The notes below the pieces were generated by a model. That model had not been told where the DNA came from. It did not search any database and was given only the letters and a program-made list of their open reading frames with translations. Shown here in pieces: positions 30,042 to 40,082 of a stretch of DNA of 64,000 bases. The translations under genes were made by a program, and so were the position numbers. Positions within the stretch are counted from its first letter, which is position 1. Each line of letters opens with the position of its first letter. Origin of the DNA: Salinisphaeraceae bacterium (GTDB lineage Bacteria; Pseudomonadota; Gammaproteobacteria; Nevskiales; Salinisphaeraceae); NCBI GenBank assembly GCA_002683405.1, contig NYTH01000041.1, positions 1 through 64,000 of the forward strand. Reading direction: 5' to 3'.

Positions 30042-30593
30042 TTATTCGCCACTGCTTTGTTTGCCCGGCTTGGTGCCCTTCTTGTGCGGCGCCATCACCA
30101 TGATCATCAACCGGCCCTGCATTTCGGGCCGCTGCTCCACGCCGGCGAGATCCTCAAGATCGTCCCGGACCCGGTCCAGCAATTCCAGCCCAAGCTCCTG
30201 ATGCGCCATCTCACGGCCCCGAAATCGGAGCGTGATCTTGATCTTGTCGCCTTCGTCCAGAAACTCGCGCAGCTTGCGGAGCTTGGTGTCGTAATCACCC
30301 TTTTCCGTACCCGGCCGGAATTTCACTTCCTTGACCTGGGTCTGCTTCTGTTTCTTCTTCGCTGTCTGCTGAGACTTGCGCTTCTCGAACAGGTGCTTGC
30401 CGTAGTCCATGATGCGGACTACCGGCGGCTCGGCGTTGGGCGCCACCTCCACCAGATCCAGCCCGAACTGGGATGCCTTTTCGAGCGCGTCGTCGCGCTT
30501 CATGATACCGAGCTGCTCACCTTCCGGGTCGATCACCCGCAACTCGTGGGCGACTATCTCGTCGTTTCGCCGGTCCTTCTGTCCAGAAGCGAT
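30042..30593 (-). CDS. infC: Translation initiation factor IF-3, probable ATC start
   Basis: IF-3 controls start-codon fidelity on the 30S subunit. The core is clear: [39 protein letters not shown] and [11 protein letters not shown]. No ATG, GTG or TTG lies at the family start. The codon at 30593 is ATC, 8 bases after a strong GGAGGA, and gives 183 residues against 180 in E. coli. An ATG at 30662 would add 23 unrelated residues overlapping the thrS end. Non-canonical starts (usually AUU) are conserved in infC and allow IF-3 to repress its own translation. Confidence 0.93.
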   Translation of the reverse strand: MASGQKDRRNDEIVAHELRVIDPEGEQLGIMKRDDALEKASQFGLDLVEVAPNAEPPVVRIMDYGKHLFEKRKSQQTAKKKQKQTQVKEVKFRPGTEKGDYDTKLRKLREFLDEGDKIKITLRFRGREMAHQELGLELLDRVRDDLEDLAGVEQRPEMQGRLMIMVMAPHKKGTKPGKQSSGE

Positions 30594-30601
30594 ATTAGTG
30601 T

Positions 30602-30606
30602 CCTCC
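30602..30606 (-). promoter_or_regulatory. Ribosome binding site deciding the infC start
   Basis: GGAGG on the minus strand lies 8 bases before the ATC codon at 30593-30591. No conventional start codon is at a suitable distance, so this site supports initiation at ATC. Confidence 0.75.
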
Positions 30607-30658
30607 AACAACGAAAAACCCGCCGCGTCCGCCGACAGTCGCCGGCCTACGATCGGGT

Positions 30659-32566
30659 TCAACCACGCCGGGCAACTTCTGTCCCCAGCTTGTCCTGCAA
30701 CGCCGAAATAGTGAGCGCCCCTTCATCCTGACCGTCACGAGTACGAACGGCTACTTCGCCAGATTCCATCTCGCGATCGCCGACAACAAGGAGGTAGGGC
30801 ACGCGCTGCATCGTGTGCTCGCGGATTTTATAGCCGATTTTCTCGTTTCTCAAGTCTGATTCAACGCGAAACCCGCTCTTTTTCAGAGTTTTCTCGATAT
30901 CGGACGCATATTCGGCCTGGCGATCGGTGATATTCAGCACCACCGCCTGCACCGGCGCGAGCCACAAGGGCAGCGATCCGGCGTGATGCTCGATCAGAAT
31001 ACCGATGAAACGCTCCACCGATCCAAGGATCGCGCGATGCAGCATGACCGGCGTCTTGCGCTCGCCGTCCTCGTCCACGTACTCGGCACCCAGTCGCTCC
31101 GGCATGGAGAAATCCAGCTGGATGGTGCCCAGTTGCCAGACCCGATTCAGACAGTCGCGCAACGAAAACTCGACCTTCGGCCCGTAAAACGCGCCCTCGC
31201 CGGGCTGCAGCGCCCAGTCCAGCCCCTTGTCATTCAGGCACTGCTCCAGCGCGGCTTCGGACTTGTCCCAGATATTGTCGGCACCCACGCGCTTCTCGGG
31301 CCGTGTGGAGAGCTTGACAAGCACGTCCTCAAAACCGAAGTCGCGGTAGACCTCGAACAGCAGGTCAATGAAATCCGAAACTTCCGGACCAATCTGCGCC
31401 TCGGTGCAGAAGATATGCGCGTCATCCTGCGTGAAACCGCGCACCCGCATTAAACCGTGCAGGGTGCCCGACGCTTCATTGCGATGGCAGGAGCCGAATT
31501 CGGCCATGCGCAGCGGCAGATCGCGATAGCTGCGCAAACCGCGATTGTATATCTGGATATGCGCCGGGCAGTTCATCGGCTTGATCGCGAACTGGCGTTC
31601 CTCGGCGCCGGTCAGGAACATGTCGTCGGCAAACTTTTCGGCGTGACCCGATTTTTCCCACAGCGACAGGTCGATGATCGACGGGGTATGCACCTCTTCG
31701 TAATCACGCTCGCGGAGTTTGGCCCGGATATAGGACGTGATTTCCAGGTAGATTCGCCAGCCCCGGTCGTGCCAGAACACCATGCCCGGCGCTTCCTCCT
31801 GCGTGTGGAACAGGTCGAGGCGGCGGCCGATGCCGCGATGGTCGCGCTTCTTGGCCTCCTCGATCTGCGCAAGATAGGCCTTGAGTTCCTTCTTGTTGGA
31901 CCAGGCGGTGCCGTAGATGCGGGTCAGCATCTCGTTGTTCGAGTCGCCCCGCCAGTAGGCACCCGCGAGGCTGGTCAGCTTGAAGGCACGCAGGTGGCGC
32001 GAATTGGGCACATGCGGGCCCCGGCACATATCCACGTAGTCCTCGTGGTGGTACAGCGCGATGGTTTCGCCGTCGGGTATCTCGCGCGTGATCTCCACCT
32101 TGTAGGACTCGTTGCGGGCCTCGAACGCTTCGATCGCTTCCTCTCGCGTGACAACCCGGCGAATGACGTCGTGGTCCTTTTCCGCCAGTTCGAGCATGCG
32201 CTTCTCGATGGTCTCGAGATCCTCGGGCGTGAGCGTGCGGTCGATGGCCACGTCGTAATAGAAGCCGTCATCGATCACCGGACCGATGGCCATTTTCACA
32301 TCGGGATAGAGCGTCTTGAGGGCCTGACCCAGAAGATGCGCGCAGGAATGACGCACGATATCCACGCCGTCGGGCTCGCGCGCGGTGACGATCTCCACGC
32401 GGGCATCGTGGTCGATCTCGACGCAGGCATCTGCCAGCTCGCCGTCGATGCGCCCGGCCAGCGCGGCCTTGGCCAGGCCCGGACCGATGGACTCGGCCAC
32501 CTGCATGATCGTGACCGGCTGGTCGAAAGACTTGGTGGAACCGTCAGGCAGCGTGATTACGGGCAT
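30659..32566 (-). CDS. thrS: Threonyl-tRNA synthetase
   Basis: A 635-residue enzyme with an N-terminal TGS domain (about residues 1-62), the editing domain containing [10 protein letters not shown] and CRGPHVPN, a class II catalytic core (zinc ligands in MNCPAHI and later His residues) and a C-terminal anticodon-binding domain (about 535-630). It heads the thrS-infC-rpmI-rplT-pheST-ihfA cluster. Confidence 0.98.
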   Translation of the reverse strand: MPVITLPDGSTKSFDQPVTIMQVAESIGPGLAKAALAGRIDGELADACVEIDHDARVEIVTAREPDGVDIVRHSCAHLLGQALKTLYPDVKMAIGPVIDDGFYYDVAIDRTLTPEDLETIEKRMLELAEKDHDVIRRVVTREEAIEAFEARNESYKVEITREIPDGETIALYHHEDYVDMCRGPHVPNSRHLRAFKLTSLAGAYWRGDSNNEMLTRIYGTAWSNKKELKAYLAQIEEAKKRDHRGIGRRLDLFHTQEEAPGMVFWHDRGWRIYLEITSYIRAKLRERDYEEVHTPSIIDLSLWEKSGHAEKFADDMFLTGAEERQFAIKPMNCPAHIQIYNRGLRSYRDLPLRMAEFGSCHRNEASGTLHGLMRVRGFTQDDAHIFCTEAQIGPEVSDFIDLLFEVYRDFGFEDVLVKLSTRPEKRVGADNIWDKSEAALEQCLNDKGLDWALQPGEGAFYGPKVEFSLRDCLNRVWQLGTIQLDFSMPERLGAEYVDEDGERKTPVMLHRAILGSVERFIGILIEHHAGSLPLWLAPVQAVVLNITDRQAEYASDIEKTLKKSGFRVESDLRNEKIGYKIREHTMQRVPYLLVVGDREMESGEVAVRTRDGQDEGALTISALQDKLGTEVARRG

Positions 32567-32708
32567 GTCTGCTCCAGTGGCGGCCGCTACGAGGGGCCGC
32601 GTGAACTCGTGAAATCGCCGAGCGCCGGCGAGCGGCCGCGGATGATAAGTCCGCCGTCAGGCAAGGGTCAATTGAATGGCGGGCGACCGGCCGGCCGCCC
32701 TCGCCGCC

Positions 32709-33494
32709 TTATTGCAGCAGCCGCCGCGAATAAAAACGCACCGACAGCGCGTAACCGGCGCCGGCATAGAGCAACAATACCAGCCCATGCACCAGCGGCG
32801 CGGACAGCGGGGCCTGCGTCGCCAGCGGCCTCGCCAGCTCCACCGCGTGATACAGCGGCAGCAGGCTGGCGGCCCACTGCCCCGCCGCCGGCAGCGAGTC
32901 GATCGGGTAGAACACGCCGGAGCACATGAACATGGGCACGATCACCAGCGTGTAGAAATAGCTGAAGTAGTCGTAGCTGCGCGCGAAGGGCGCCAGGGGC
33001 ATGACAAAGCCGGCAAAGGCCAGTCCGGTCAGGAAGGCGACCGGGATGACCCCCAGCGCGCCGGGGAAGCTGATCAACCCCATGCAGCCGGCCACGATGA
33101 GAATGGCGGTGCTCGCGATGACGCCCTTGGTGGCACACCACAGCAGCTCGCCCGCCACGATATCCGCCACTCGCAGCGGCGTAGCCAGAATGGCCTGATA
33201 GGTCTTCTGCGGCTCCATGCGGGTATAGACCGAATACATGGCCTCGAACGCCGTGGTATGCATGACTGCCGACACGAGCAGCCCGCTGGCCAGAAAAACC
33301 ATGTACGGCAAGCCGTCCATGGCCCCCACGAAGCGCTGCAGCCCGTAGCCCAGCGCCAGCAGGTAGATGACCGGCTCGCCGAAATTGAGCACGATGCTCA
33401 CGCGGATGAGCTTGCGCCAGACACGAACGTTGCGCCGCCACACGGCCAGACTGCCGCGCCCGGGCCGGAAATCACTGGCCGTCAGCTCAATCAC
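32709..33494 (-). CDS. ABC-2 type (NodJ-like) exporter permease
   Basis: A 261-residue integral membrane protein with six hydrophobic segments and the ABC-2 permease pattern, including MEPQKTYQAILATPLRVADIV in the conserved cytoplasmic region. Its start overlaps the end of the ATPase gene by 8 bases, so the two form a single exporter. The family is related to the NodI/NodJ lipo-oligosaccharide exporters; the substrate here is unknown. Confidence 0.9.
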   Translation of the reverse strand: MIELTASDFRPGRGSLAVWRRNVRVWRKLIRVSIVLNFGEPVIYLLALGYGLQRFVGAMDGLPYMVFLASGLLVSAVMHTTAFEAMYSVYTRMEPQKTYQAILATPLRVADIVAGELLWCATKGVIASTAILIVAGCMGLISFPGALGVIPVAFLTGLAFAGFVMPLAPFARSYDYFSYFYTLVIVPMFMCSGVFYPIDSLPAAGQWAASLLPLYHAVELARPLATQAPLSAPLVHGLVLLLYAGAGYALSVRFYSRRLLQ

Positions 33495-34431
33495 GCAAAT
33501 CCCGCCGCGTTAGTCGAAGAAAGACATCTTCGAGATTGTGATGCCGGTGCAGCATTCGCAGCTGTGGATGACCGGCCGCCCAGTCGTGTACGGGATCGGC
33601 CTGCTCTGTATAGGCATACCAGCTCGTCCCCGAGCGCTCGAGGCGCACCTCCGGCAGGGCGTCAAGCGCCGCCTGTTGCGGTGCGTCCAGGCGCGGAAAC
33701 TCGAACACGTTGCGCTCGCAGTGCGCTCGCACCAGCTCGGCGGGCGAGCCGTGCGCGATGATCCGGCCGTGATCCATGATGGCCAGCACGTCGCAAAGCC
33801 GTTCCGCCTCTTCCATATAATGCGTGGTCAGCAGCAGCGTTTTGCCGGACTGCTGCAGATCCCGCAGGCGCGACCACATGACGTGCCTTACCTGCGGATC
33901 CAGACCGGTGGTGGGTTCGTCCAGCACGATTAGACCCGGATTGTTCACCAGCGCGCGAGCCAGCGTGAGCCGTCGCTGCATGCCGCCCGACAGCTCGCCA
34001 ATCCGCGCGTGCTGCTTGTGCGTAAGTTCGGCAAACTCGAGCAGCCAGTCCACCCGGTCATCCAGAGTGTTGTCCGGCAGCCCGAAGAAGCTCGCGTAGA
34101 CGCTGAGATTCTCGCGCACCGAGAAATCCGGGTCGAGATTGTCCAGCTGCGGCACCACCCCCATGCCGGCACGCGCCCGGTGCGCCTGCTCCGGCACGGC
34201 GTGACCGAGCACGCGTATCGATCCGGATTCCGGATGCGTCATGCCAAGCAGCATGCGAATCGCCGTGGTCTTGCCTGCCCCGTTCGGCCCCAGCAGACCA
34301 AAACACTGCCCCTGCTCGATACGCAGCGACAGGCCGTCCACCACCCGGCGGCCATCGTACTGCTTGACGACATGGGCAAATTCTATGACGGGGTCGGACA
34401 CGGGGACGCAGACTGAGGAGCGGCCGCGCAT
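33487..34431 (-). CDS. ABC exporter ATPase (NodI-like)
   Basis: A 314-residue ATPase with Walker A GPNGAGKTT, Q-loop QLDNLDPD, signature LSGGMQRRL, Walker B LIVLDEPTTGLDP and the switch His in TTHYMEE. The C-terminal extension fits the DrrA/NodI group. The start is somewhat uncertain: ATG at 34431 gives about 15 residues before the family-typical VIEFAHVVKQY; an internal GTG is possible. It is translationally coupled to the permease gene downstream. Confidence 0.92.
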   Translation of the reverse strand: MRGRSSVCVPVSDPVIEFAHVVKQYDGRRVVDGLSLRIEQGQCFGLLGPNGAGKTTAIRMLLGMTHPESGSIRVLGHAVPEQAHRARAGMGVVPQLDNLDPDFSVRENLSVYASFFGLPDNTLDDRVDWLLEFAELTHKQHARIGELSGGMQRRLTLARALVNNPGLIVLDEPTTGLDPQVRHVMWSRLRDLQQSGKTLLLTTHYMEEAERLCDVLAIMDHGRIIAHGSPAELVRAHCERNVFEFPRLDAPQQAALDALPEVRLERSGTSWYAYTEQADPVHDWAAGHPQLRMLHRHHNLEDVFLRLTRRDLRD

Positions 34432-34454
34432 TCTGCTTGCAGGCCGGGAGGCTT

Positions 34455-35681
34455 TCAATTGGCGGTGGTCACGACACCGCGATTCAGCCGCAGCGCCAGC
34501 AGCCCGCCGCGACGGGCAGCCAGCGCAATGGGCACCAGGGCAAGCACGGCCGTCACGGCCCCCAGCAGGAAATAGCGGGTGTAGCCCAGCCACTCGGCCA
34601 GAAACCCGCTCGCCACTGAGGCCAGGCCCATGGCGATGACAAAAATGCAGGCCTGCAGACTGTAGTCGCTGCCTTCGCTGGCGGGCCGGCAGGCGTCCAT
34701 CATCATCGTGAATACCGCGGCGGTGACCATGCCGCTGACCAGACCCTCGGCCGCCACCACGCCGTACAGGGGCCAGGCTGATCCGGCCGGCAGTATGCTG
34801 ATCGCCGCAAAGCCGGCAATCGCGATGGCCTGACCCAGGCCGAAACTCAATACACAGCGGTAATACCCCAGGCGCGAGGTCAGCCACCCCCCGACCAGGG
34901 CGCCGGCCAGGCTGGCGCCGAAGCCCACGGTGCCCAGCAGCCAGCCGATCTGCGCCAGGGTCAGACCCCGGTCCACCAGGAAGGGGCGGGTCATGCCGGC
35001 GCCGATCGCCTCGCAGAATTTGTAGGTCAGAATAATAAGCAGCCAGCTCGCCACGCCGGGCCGCAACAGATATCGCCAGGCGACGCCGTAGCCGGCCGGC
35101 CCGGGTGTGGCCGGCGGCTCCCGGAACAGCAATACCGGTAGCGTTAGCAGCAGAATCAGGCTGCCCAGCAGCAGAAAACTGCCGGACCAGCCCAGTCTTT
35201 CGAACACCACCAGCAAAAACCCGCCGGCGATCACCATCCCTACCCGGTAGCCCGCCACCTGCACCCCGTTGCCCAGGCCCCGCTCAGGCGGCCGCAGCAG
35301 CGACACCGCCAGGCCGTCGGTGGCGATATCCAGCGTTGCGGCCAGCAGGTTGCATAGCGCCACCAGCGCAAACAGCCAGGCCAGCTGCGTGTCCGGGTCC
35401 AGCGCCACGGCCGCGAAAAGCACCGCGGCGGTCGCCAGCTGAACCGGAATGATCCAGCTGCGTCGGCGACCAAGCCGTCGAACCCAGTATCGATCAACCA
35501 GCGGCGCCCACAGGAATTTCAGGGCCCAGGGCAGCGTCAGCAGCGAGGTCAGTCCGATATCGCTCAGCGACACGCCGGACTCGCGCAGCAGCACCGGCAG
35601 GGCCTGCGTGAAAAAGCCGAAAGGCAGTCCCTCCGACATGTAGAGACAGCCGACCAATCCGAGCTTGGCCGAGGTGCGCAT
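34455..35681 (-). CDS. MFS permease, AmpG-like
   Basis: A 408-residue transporter with about 12 hydrophobic segments. The N-terminus LYMSEGLPFGFF, the LPWALKFLWAPLVDRYW loop and the ATLDIATDGLAVSLL segment are typical of the AmpG/PAT (acetyl-CoA transporter-like) group of MFS proteins. AmpG imports cell-wall muropeptides, but other members have different substrates, so the substrate is left open. It is on the same strand as the ABC exporter, 23 bases upstream of its ATPase. Confidence 0.88.
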   Translation of the reverse strand: MRTSAKLGLVGCLYMSEGLPFGFFTQALPVLLRESGVSLSDIGLTSLLTLPWALKFLWAPLVDRYWVRRLGRRRSWIIPVQLATAAVLFAAVALDPDTQLAWLFALVALCNLLAATLDIATDGLAVSLLRPPERGLGNGVQVAGYRVGMVIAGGFLLVVFERLGWSGSFLLLGSLILLLTLPVLLFREPPATPGPAGYGVAWRYLLRPGVASWLLIILTYKFCEAIGAGMTRPFLVDRGLTLAQIGWLLGTVGFGASLAGALVGGWLTSRLGYYRCVLSFGLGQAIAIAGFAAISILPAGSAWPLYGVVAAEGLVSGMVTAAVFTMMMDACRPASEGSDYSLQACIFVIAMGLASVASGFLAEWLGYTRYFLLGAVTAVLALVPIALAARRGGLLALRLNRGVVTTAN

Positions 35682-35720
35682 GAACGTGGCTACGCCGGGT
35701 CAGAAACCCAATCGACCGGC

Positions 35721-36494
35721 TCAGCCCTGCTCTTCCAGCACCTGCTTGAGCGCAGGCGGCGGCACGTAACCGCCCACAGTGCGGCCCTGCTCGTCGATGA
35801 TCATGGGTGTGCCGCGCAGGCCGAGCTGACCGCCCAGATCATGATCGCGCGCAACGGCCTGTGTGTCGCAGTTGGCGGGCGCGACCTCGAAATCGTCCCG
35901 GTGAAGCTTGGCCTGGGTCAGCATCGCCTTGCGGTCGTCGGCGCACCATATCTGTTCGGCAATCTGCCATGCGGTCGAGCCTTGCCCGGCACGCGGATAC
36001 GCCAGATAACGAACTTCGATGCCCAGCTTGTTGTACTGCGCCATCTGCGAATGCAGACGCTGGCAATACCCGCAGTCCACATCGGTAAACACCCACACTA
36101 CATGCTCGGTCTTGCCCTCAGGCGCGAAGTTGATGGTGTCCAGATCGTCGATGGCTTCCAGCGCGGCCAGCCTTTGCTCCGAGCGACGCGCCTCGGTCAG
36201 GTTGGCCTGGTCCGATACGCGATACAGGTCGCCCACCAGAATGTAGGCGCCCTCGGCATTGGTATGCACCGGCTGCCCGTCCAGCATGACGCTGTACACG
36301 CCCGGCCATTCGGTTTCGCGCACATCGCCCACCTCGCCCAGTTTGCCCAGCGCGGCGCGTATGGTGGCTTCGGCATCGGCGCCGGACTCGGTTGTCGGCG
36401 CAGTCTGCGCCTGATCCTGGCCGGCGGGCTCTCCGCAGGCGCAGAGCAGCAGCACCAGCGCCAGAGGCAGAACGAAACGGACGGTGTGAGGCAT
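35721..36494 (-). CDS. dsbC: Thiol:disulfide interchange protein DsbC
   Basis: Periplasmic disulfide isomerase, 257 residues. It has an N-terminal dimerisation domain (about residues 40-100) and a thioredoxin-like domain with active site Cys141-Gly-Tyr-Cys144 in VFTDVDCGYCQRLH and the cis-Pro segment LRGTPMII. The N-terminus ends in LLLCACG, which fits a lipobox with Cys20, so the protein may be membrane-anchored; E. coli DsbC is soluble. It lies between the permease and zwf on the same strand. Confidence 0.94.
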   Translation of the reverse strand: MPHTVRFVLPLALVLLLCACGEPAGQDQAQTAPTTESGADAEATIRAALGKLGEVGDVRETEWPGVYSVMLDGQPVHTNAEGAYILVGDLYRVSDQANLTEARRSEQRLAALEAIDDLDTINFAPEGKTEHVVWVFTDVDCGYCQRLHSQMAQYNKLGIEVRYLAYPRAGQGSTAWQIAEQIWCADDRKAMLTQAKLHRDDFEVAPANCDTQAVARDHDLGGQLGLRGTPMIIDEQGRTVGGYVPPPALKQVLEEQG

Positions 36495-36596
36495 GCTGAT
36501 TCCAGTATCTCGGACAGGACGGCCGTACGGCCGGCGGGCGGCTATTGTGAATCAGACCGGGCGCCGAATCGAATCATTGCCGTGGGGTGCGCGCAG

Positions 36597-38066
36597 CTAC
36601 AACTCCTCGCTCCACGAATGCCCGCCACGCGCCACCAGCGCCGATGCCGCCTGCGGGCCCCAAGTGCCGGCGTTGTAGCCGCGCGGCGGCGCCGTGCTCT
36701 CGGCCCACCCTTGCTCGATCGGGTCAATCCAGGCCCAGGCCTGCTCGATTTCATCCCGCCTGACAAAGAGCATGAGCCGGTTATTGATCAAGTCCATGAG
36801 TAGGCGTTCGTAGGCATCGGCCGTCCGCTGGCGAAACGCCTGCTCGAAGCTCAGGTTCAGGGTGATGGGCGCCAGACGGATACGCTCGCCCGGCATCTTG
36901 GCAAGCATGTTCAGGTCAAGCGAGTCATCGGGGTTCAGCCGGATGACCAGACGGTTGGGAAACGGCAGTTCCGACACCGTGCCGAAGATGTCGTGGGCCA
37001 CTGGGCGGAAGAAAATGACGATTTCCGCGAGCCGCCGCGCCATGCGCTTGCCGGTGCGCAGATAAAACGGCACGCCGGCCCAGCGCCAGTTGGCAATTTC
37101 GCAGTGGATGGCCGCATAGGTTTCAGAATGGCTGGCCGGGTCCACGCCCTGCTCTTCGAGATAACCGCAGACCGGTTCGCCGTTGATGATGCCGCCGCGA
37201 TACTGCCCGCGCACCGTCGCCTGCGATACCCCGCCCCCGGTGATAGGCACCAGCGAGCGCAGGACCTTGACCTTCTCGTCACGCACGCAGCCCTCGTCCA
37301 GCTGCATCGGTGGCTCCATGGCAATGGCGGCCAGCACCTGCAGAATATGGTTCTGCACCATGTCGCGCAGCGCCCCCACCCCATCGTAATAGGGTGCACG
37401 CCCTTCCACGCCGACGGTCTCGGATACGCTGATCTGCACATGGCTGATCGACTGCCGGTTCCAGAGCGTCTCGAACAGCGCGTTTCCAAAGCGTAGCGCC
37501 AGCAGGTTCTGAACCGATTCCTTGCCCAGATAATGGTCGATCCGGAAGATCTGGTCCTCGTCGAAATAGCGGCCCACGGCGTCATTGGTCGCGCGGCAGG
37601 AGGCCTGATCGTGGCCAATCGGTTTCTCGAGCACGATCCGGCTGTTCCGGTTCAACCCGGCTGCCGCAAGGTCATCACATATGTCCACCATCACGCCGGG
37701 GGGCACCGCCAGATAGAACAGCCGCTCGCAGGCGTCGGCAGGCCGAAGCTCCGCCGCCAGCGACCGCATGGCCGCGGCGCTGTCCGAGGCCACGGTCCGA
37801 TATTCGATCCGCGCAAGCAGGCGATTGGCGATGGCCGGATCAAATCGCTCCGGCAGGTGCCGACGCAAGGCCGTCTCCACCGCATCGCGATAGCCTTCGG
37901 TACTGTATTCGCTGCGGGCAATCGCGAATATTCGGGCACCCGGCTGCGACATGTCGCGCGCCTCAAGCGCAAACAGCGCCGGGACCAGTTTGCGCATCGC
38001 CAGGTCGCCCGTGGCGCCGAACAGCACGAGATCGAAATCCGGCAGCGCCTCGGTAGCACCCGTCAT
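36597..38066 (-). CDS. zwf: Glucose-6-phosphate 1-dehydrogenase
   Basis: Oxidises glucose-6-phosphate to 6-phosphogluconolactone with NAD(P)+, feeding the Entner-Doudoroff and pentose phosphate routes. The 489-residue protein has the coenzyme motif LFGATGDLA near residues 15-23 and the active-site signature RIDHYLGKE. The ATG at 38066 gives normal length; longer in-frame readings run into the promoter region. It is divergent from edd across 183 bases that should hold both promoters; no clear HexR-type site was recognised. Confidence 0.97.
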   Translation of the reverse strand: MTGATEALPDFDLVLFGATGDLAMRKLVPALFALEARDMSQPGARIFAIARSEYSTEGYRDAVETALRRHLPERFDPAIANRLLARIEYRTVASDSAAAMRSLAAELRPADACERLFYLAVPPGVMVDICDDLAAAGLNRNSRIVLEKPIGHDQASCRATNDAVGRYFDEDQIFRIDHYLGKESVQNLLALRFGNALFETLWNRQSISHVQISVSETVGVEGRAPYYDGVGALRDMVQNHILQVLAAIAMEPPMQLDEGCVRDEKVKVLRSLVPITGGGVSQATVRGQYRGGIINGEPVCGYLEEQGVDPASHSETYAAIHCEIANWRWAGVPFYLRTGKRMARRLAEIVIFFRPVAHDIFGTVSELPFPNRLVIRLNPDDSLDLNMLAKMPGERIRLAPITLNLSFEQAFRQRTADAYERLLMDLINNRLMLFVRRDEIEQAWAWIDPIEQGWAESTAPPRGYNAGTWGPQAASALVARGGHSWSEEL

Positions 38067-38249
38067 GACCGGGCCGCACCTGCCAGGCGCGGTCTGAAAA
38101 AAGCATCCGGTCCTGTCATGCTCAGACTCCTGTAGTTCAGTCGCACCGAACGCGTTGCAAGGCCCATGCCGAACACCTTCTGCACGATAATTGCATAACC
38201 CGATAACCTGAGCGACACCCACTCCACGCCGCCGGCGAGGTGGCCAAGC

Positions 38250-40082
38250 ATGAACAGACAGGAACGCCAGCAGGCCCTGCAGGACGTCACCCACGGCATT
38301 CGCGAACGCAGCCGCAAGGCGCGGCAACGATATCTCGAGCGTCTGGACGAAGCCGCTGCCCGGCCGCGCGGCGGCATGAGTTGCGGCAACCTGGCCCATG
38401 TTGCCGCGCCGCTGGCGCGGGGTGACCGGGCGGCGGTGCTCGCCCAGGACCGCCCCAACATCGGCATCGTCAGCGCCTATAACGACATGCTTTCGGCGCA
38501 TCAGCCCTACGCACGCTTTCCCGATCTGCTGCGCCACGCGGCGCGGGAAGCCGGCGCCACGGCACAGTTTGCCGGCGGCGTTCCGGCCATGTGTGACGGC
38601 ATCACCCAGGGGCGCGACGGCATGCAGTTGTCGCTGGCCTCGCGGGACGTCATCGCCATGGCCACCGCCGTTGCGCTCAGCCACGACGTATTCGACGCCG
38701 TGCTGCTGCTGGGCATCTGCGACAAGATCGTGCCGGGGCTGCTGATCGGCGCCCTGAGTTTCGGCCATCTGCCCGCCCTGGGCGTGCCGTCCGGGCCAAT
38801 GCCCAGCGGCCCCTCCAACGAAGACAAGGCGAAAACGCGCGAAGCCTACGCCCGCGGCGATATCGGCCGCGATGAGCTGCTGGACATGGAGGCTCGCTGC
38901 TATCACTCCCCCGGCACCTGCACGTTTTACGGTACGGCCAACACCAATCAGGTCATGATGGAGGCCATGGGCCTGCACCTGCCCGGCGCGGCGTTCGTGC
39001 CCCCGAATACGCCGTTACGCGACGCACTGACTGACCGGGCCGCCACGCAGGCCGCCAGGCTGGCGCGATCCGGCGACAAACGCCTCTGGCTGGGGCAACT
39101 CGTCAACGAGAAGTCGCTCGTCAACGCGGTCGTGGCACTGCTCGCTACCGGTGGTTCCACCAACCACAGCCTGCATCTGCCCGCCATCGCACGCGCCGCA
39201 GGCATCACGCTCAACTGGACCGACCTGAACGACCTGTCCGCCATCACGCCGCTGCTGGCGCGCATCTACCCCAACGGCAGCGCGGACGTGAACAGCTTTC
39301 ACGCCGCCGGCGGCACCGAACAGATTCTGGCCGAACTGGCCGACGCCGGCTTGCTGCATACCGATGTGCTGAGTGTTACCGGCGAGACGATCGATGTCAG
39401 CGGTCAGCGCCCCACGCTGGATAATCATGGCGAACTGCTGTGGTCAGCCGGGCACCACCAGCCCGACGACACGGTATTGCGCGGCCATTCGGCAGCGTTC
39501 CAGGCCGCAGGCGGCCTGCGCCTGCTGGAAGGGAATCTGGGCCGGGCGGTAGTCAAGGTGTCGGCCGTGGCCGAAACCCACCAGCAGATTCATGCGCCTG
39601 CCATTGTGTTTGATACGGCCGAGGCCGTTCAGACCGCCTTTCAGGCCGGCATGCTGGATCAGGACTGCGTAGTGGTGCTCCGCGGTCAGGGGCCGCGCGC
39701 CAACGGCATGCCGGAACTCCACCGCCTGATCACCACCCTGGCCGTCCAGCAGAACAAGGGCGTGAACATTGCGCTGCTCACCGACGGCCGGCTATCCGGC
39801 GCCAGCGGCAAGGTCCTCGCGGCGATCCACCTGTACCCGGAAGCTGCCGCCGGCGGACCGATCAGCCGGGTACGTACCGGCGACGCCATCATCATCAACG
39901 CGCGCAGCGGTGAGCTGAGCTGCCAGCCTGCGAACGGCGAGATCACCAGGCGGGAAAGCGACTGGCAGCCTGATCCGACCGATCAGTACGGCACCGGCCG
40001 CGAACTGTTCGCCCTGTTTCGCAATCAGGCCGGCGACGCGGAACACGGCGGCTCGCCCCTGATGCCGGACGCCGACTCGTGA
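38250..40082 (+). CDS. edd: Phosphogluconate dehydratase
   Basis: Entner-Doudoroff enzyme converting 6-phosphogluconate to 2-keto-3-deoxy-6-phosphogluconate. The 610-residue protein belongs to the IlvD/Edd family. The likely Fe-S cysteines lie in PAMCDGIT, GICDKIVPG and CYHSPGTCTFYGTANTNQ; the motif TDGRLSGASGKV is near the C-terminus. Its stop overlaps the next start (GTGA), so it is coupled to the lactonase gene and then to eda. Confidence 0.97.
   Translation: MNRQERQQALQDVTHGIRERSRKARQRYLERLDEAAARPRGGMSCGNLAHVAAPLARGDRAAVLAQDRPNIGIVSAYNDMLSAHQPYARFPDLLRHAAREAGATAQFAGGVPAMCDGITQGRDGMQLSLASRDVIAMATAVALSHDVFDAVLLLGICDKIVPGLLIGALSFGHLPALGVPSGPMPSGPSNEDKAKTREAYARGDIGRDELLDMEARCYHSPGTCTFYGTANTNQVMMEAMGLHLPGAAFVPPNTPLRDALTDRAATQAARLARSGDKRLWLGQLVNEKSLVNAVVALLATGGSTNHSLHLPAIARAAGITLNWTDLNDLSAITPLLARIYPNGSADVNSFHAAGGTEQILAELADAGLLHTDVLSVTGETIDVSGQRPTLDNHGELLWSAGHHQPDDTVLRGHSAAFQAAGGLRLLEGNLGRAVVKVSAVAETHQQIHAPAIVFDTAEAVQTAFQAGMLDQDCVVVLRGQGPRANGMPELHRLITTLAVQQNKGVNIALLTDGRLSGASGKVLAAIHLYPEAAAGGPISRVRTGDAIIINARSGELSCQPANGEITRRESDWQPDPTDQYGTGRELFALFRNQAGDAEHGGSPLMPDADS

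Noticed and set aside
38067-38249. HexR- or GntR-type operator between zwf and edd
   Set aside because: No clear inverted repeat of the known HexR type was found; promoters must be here but cannot be placed with confidence.
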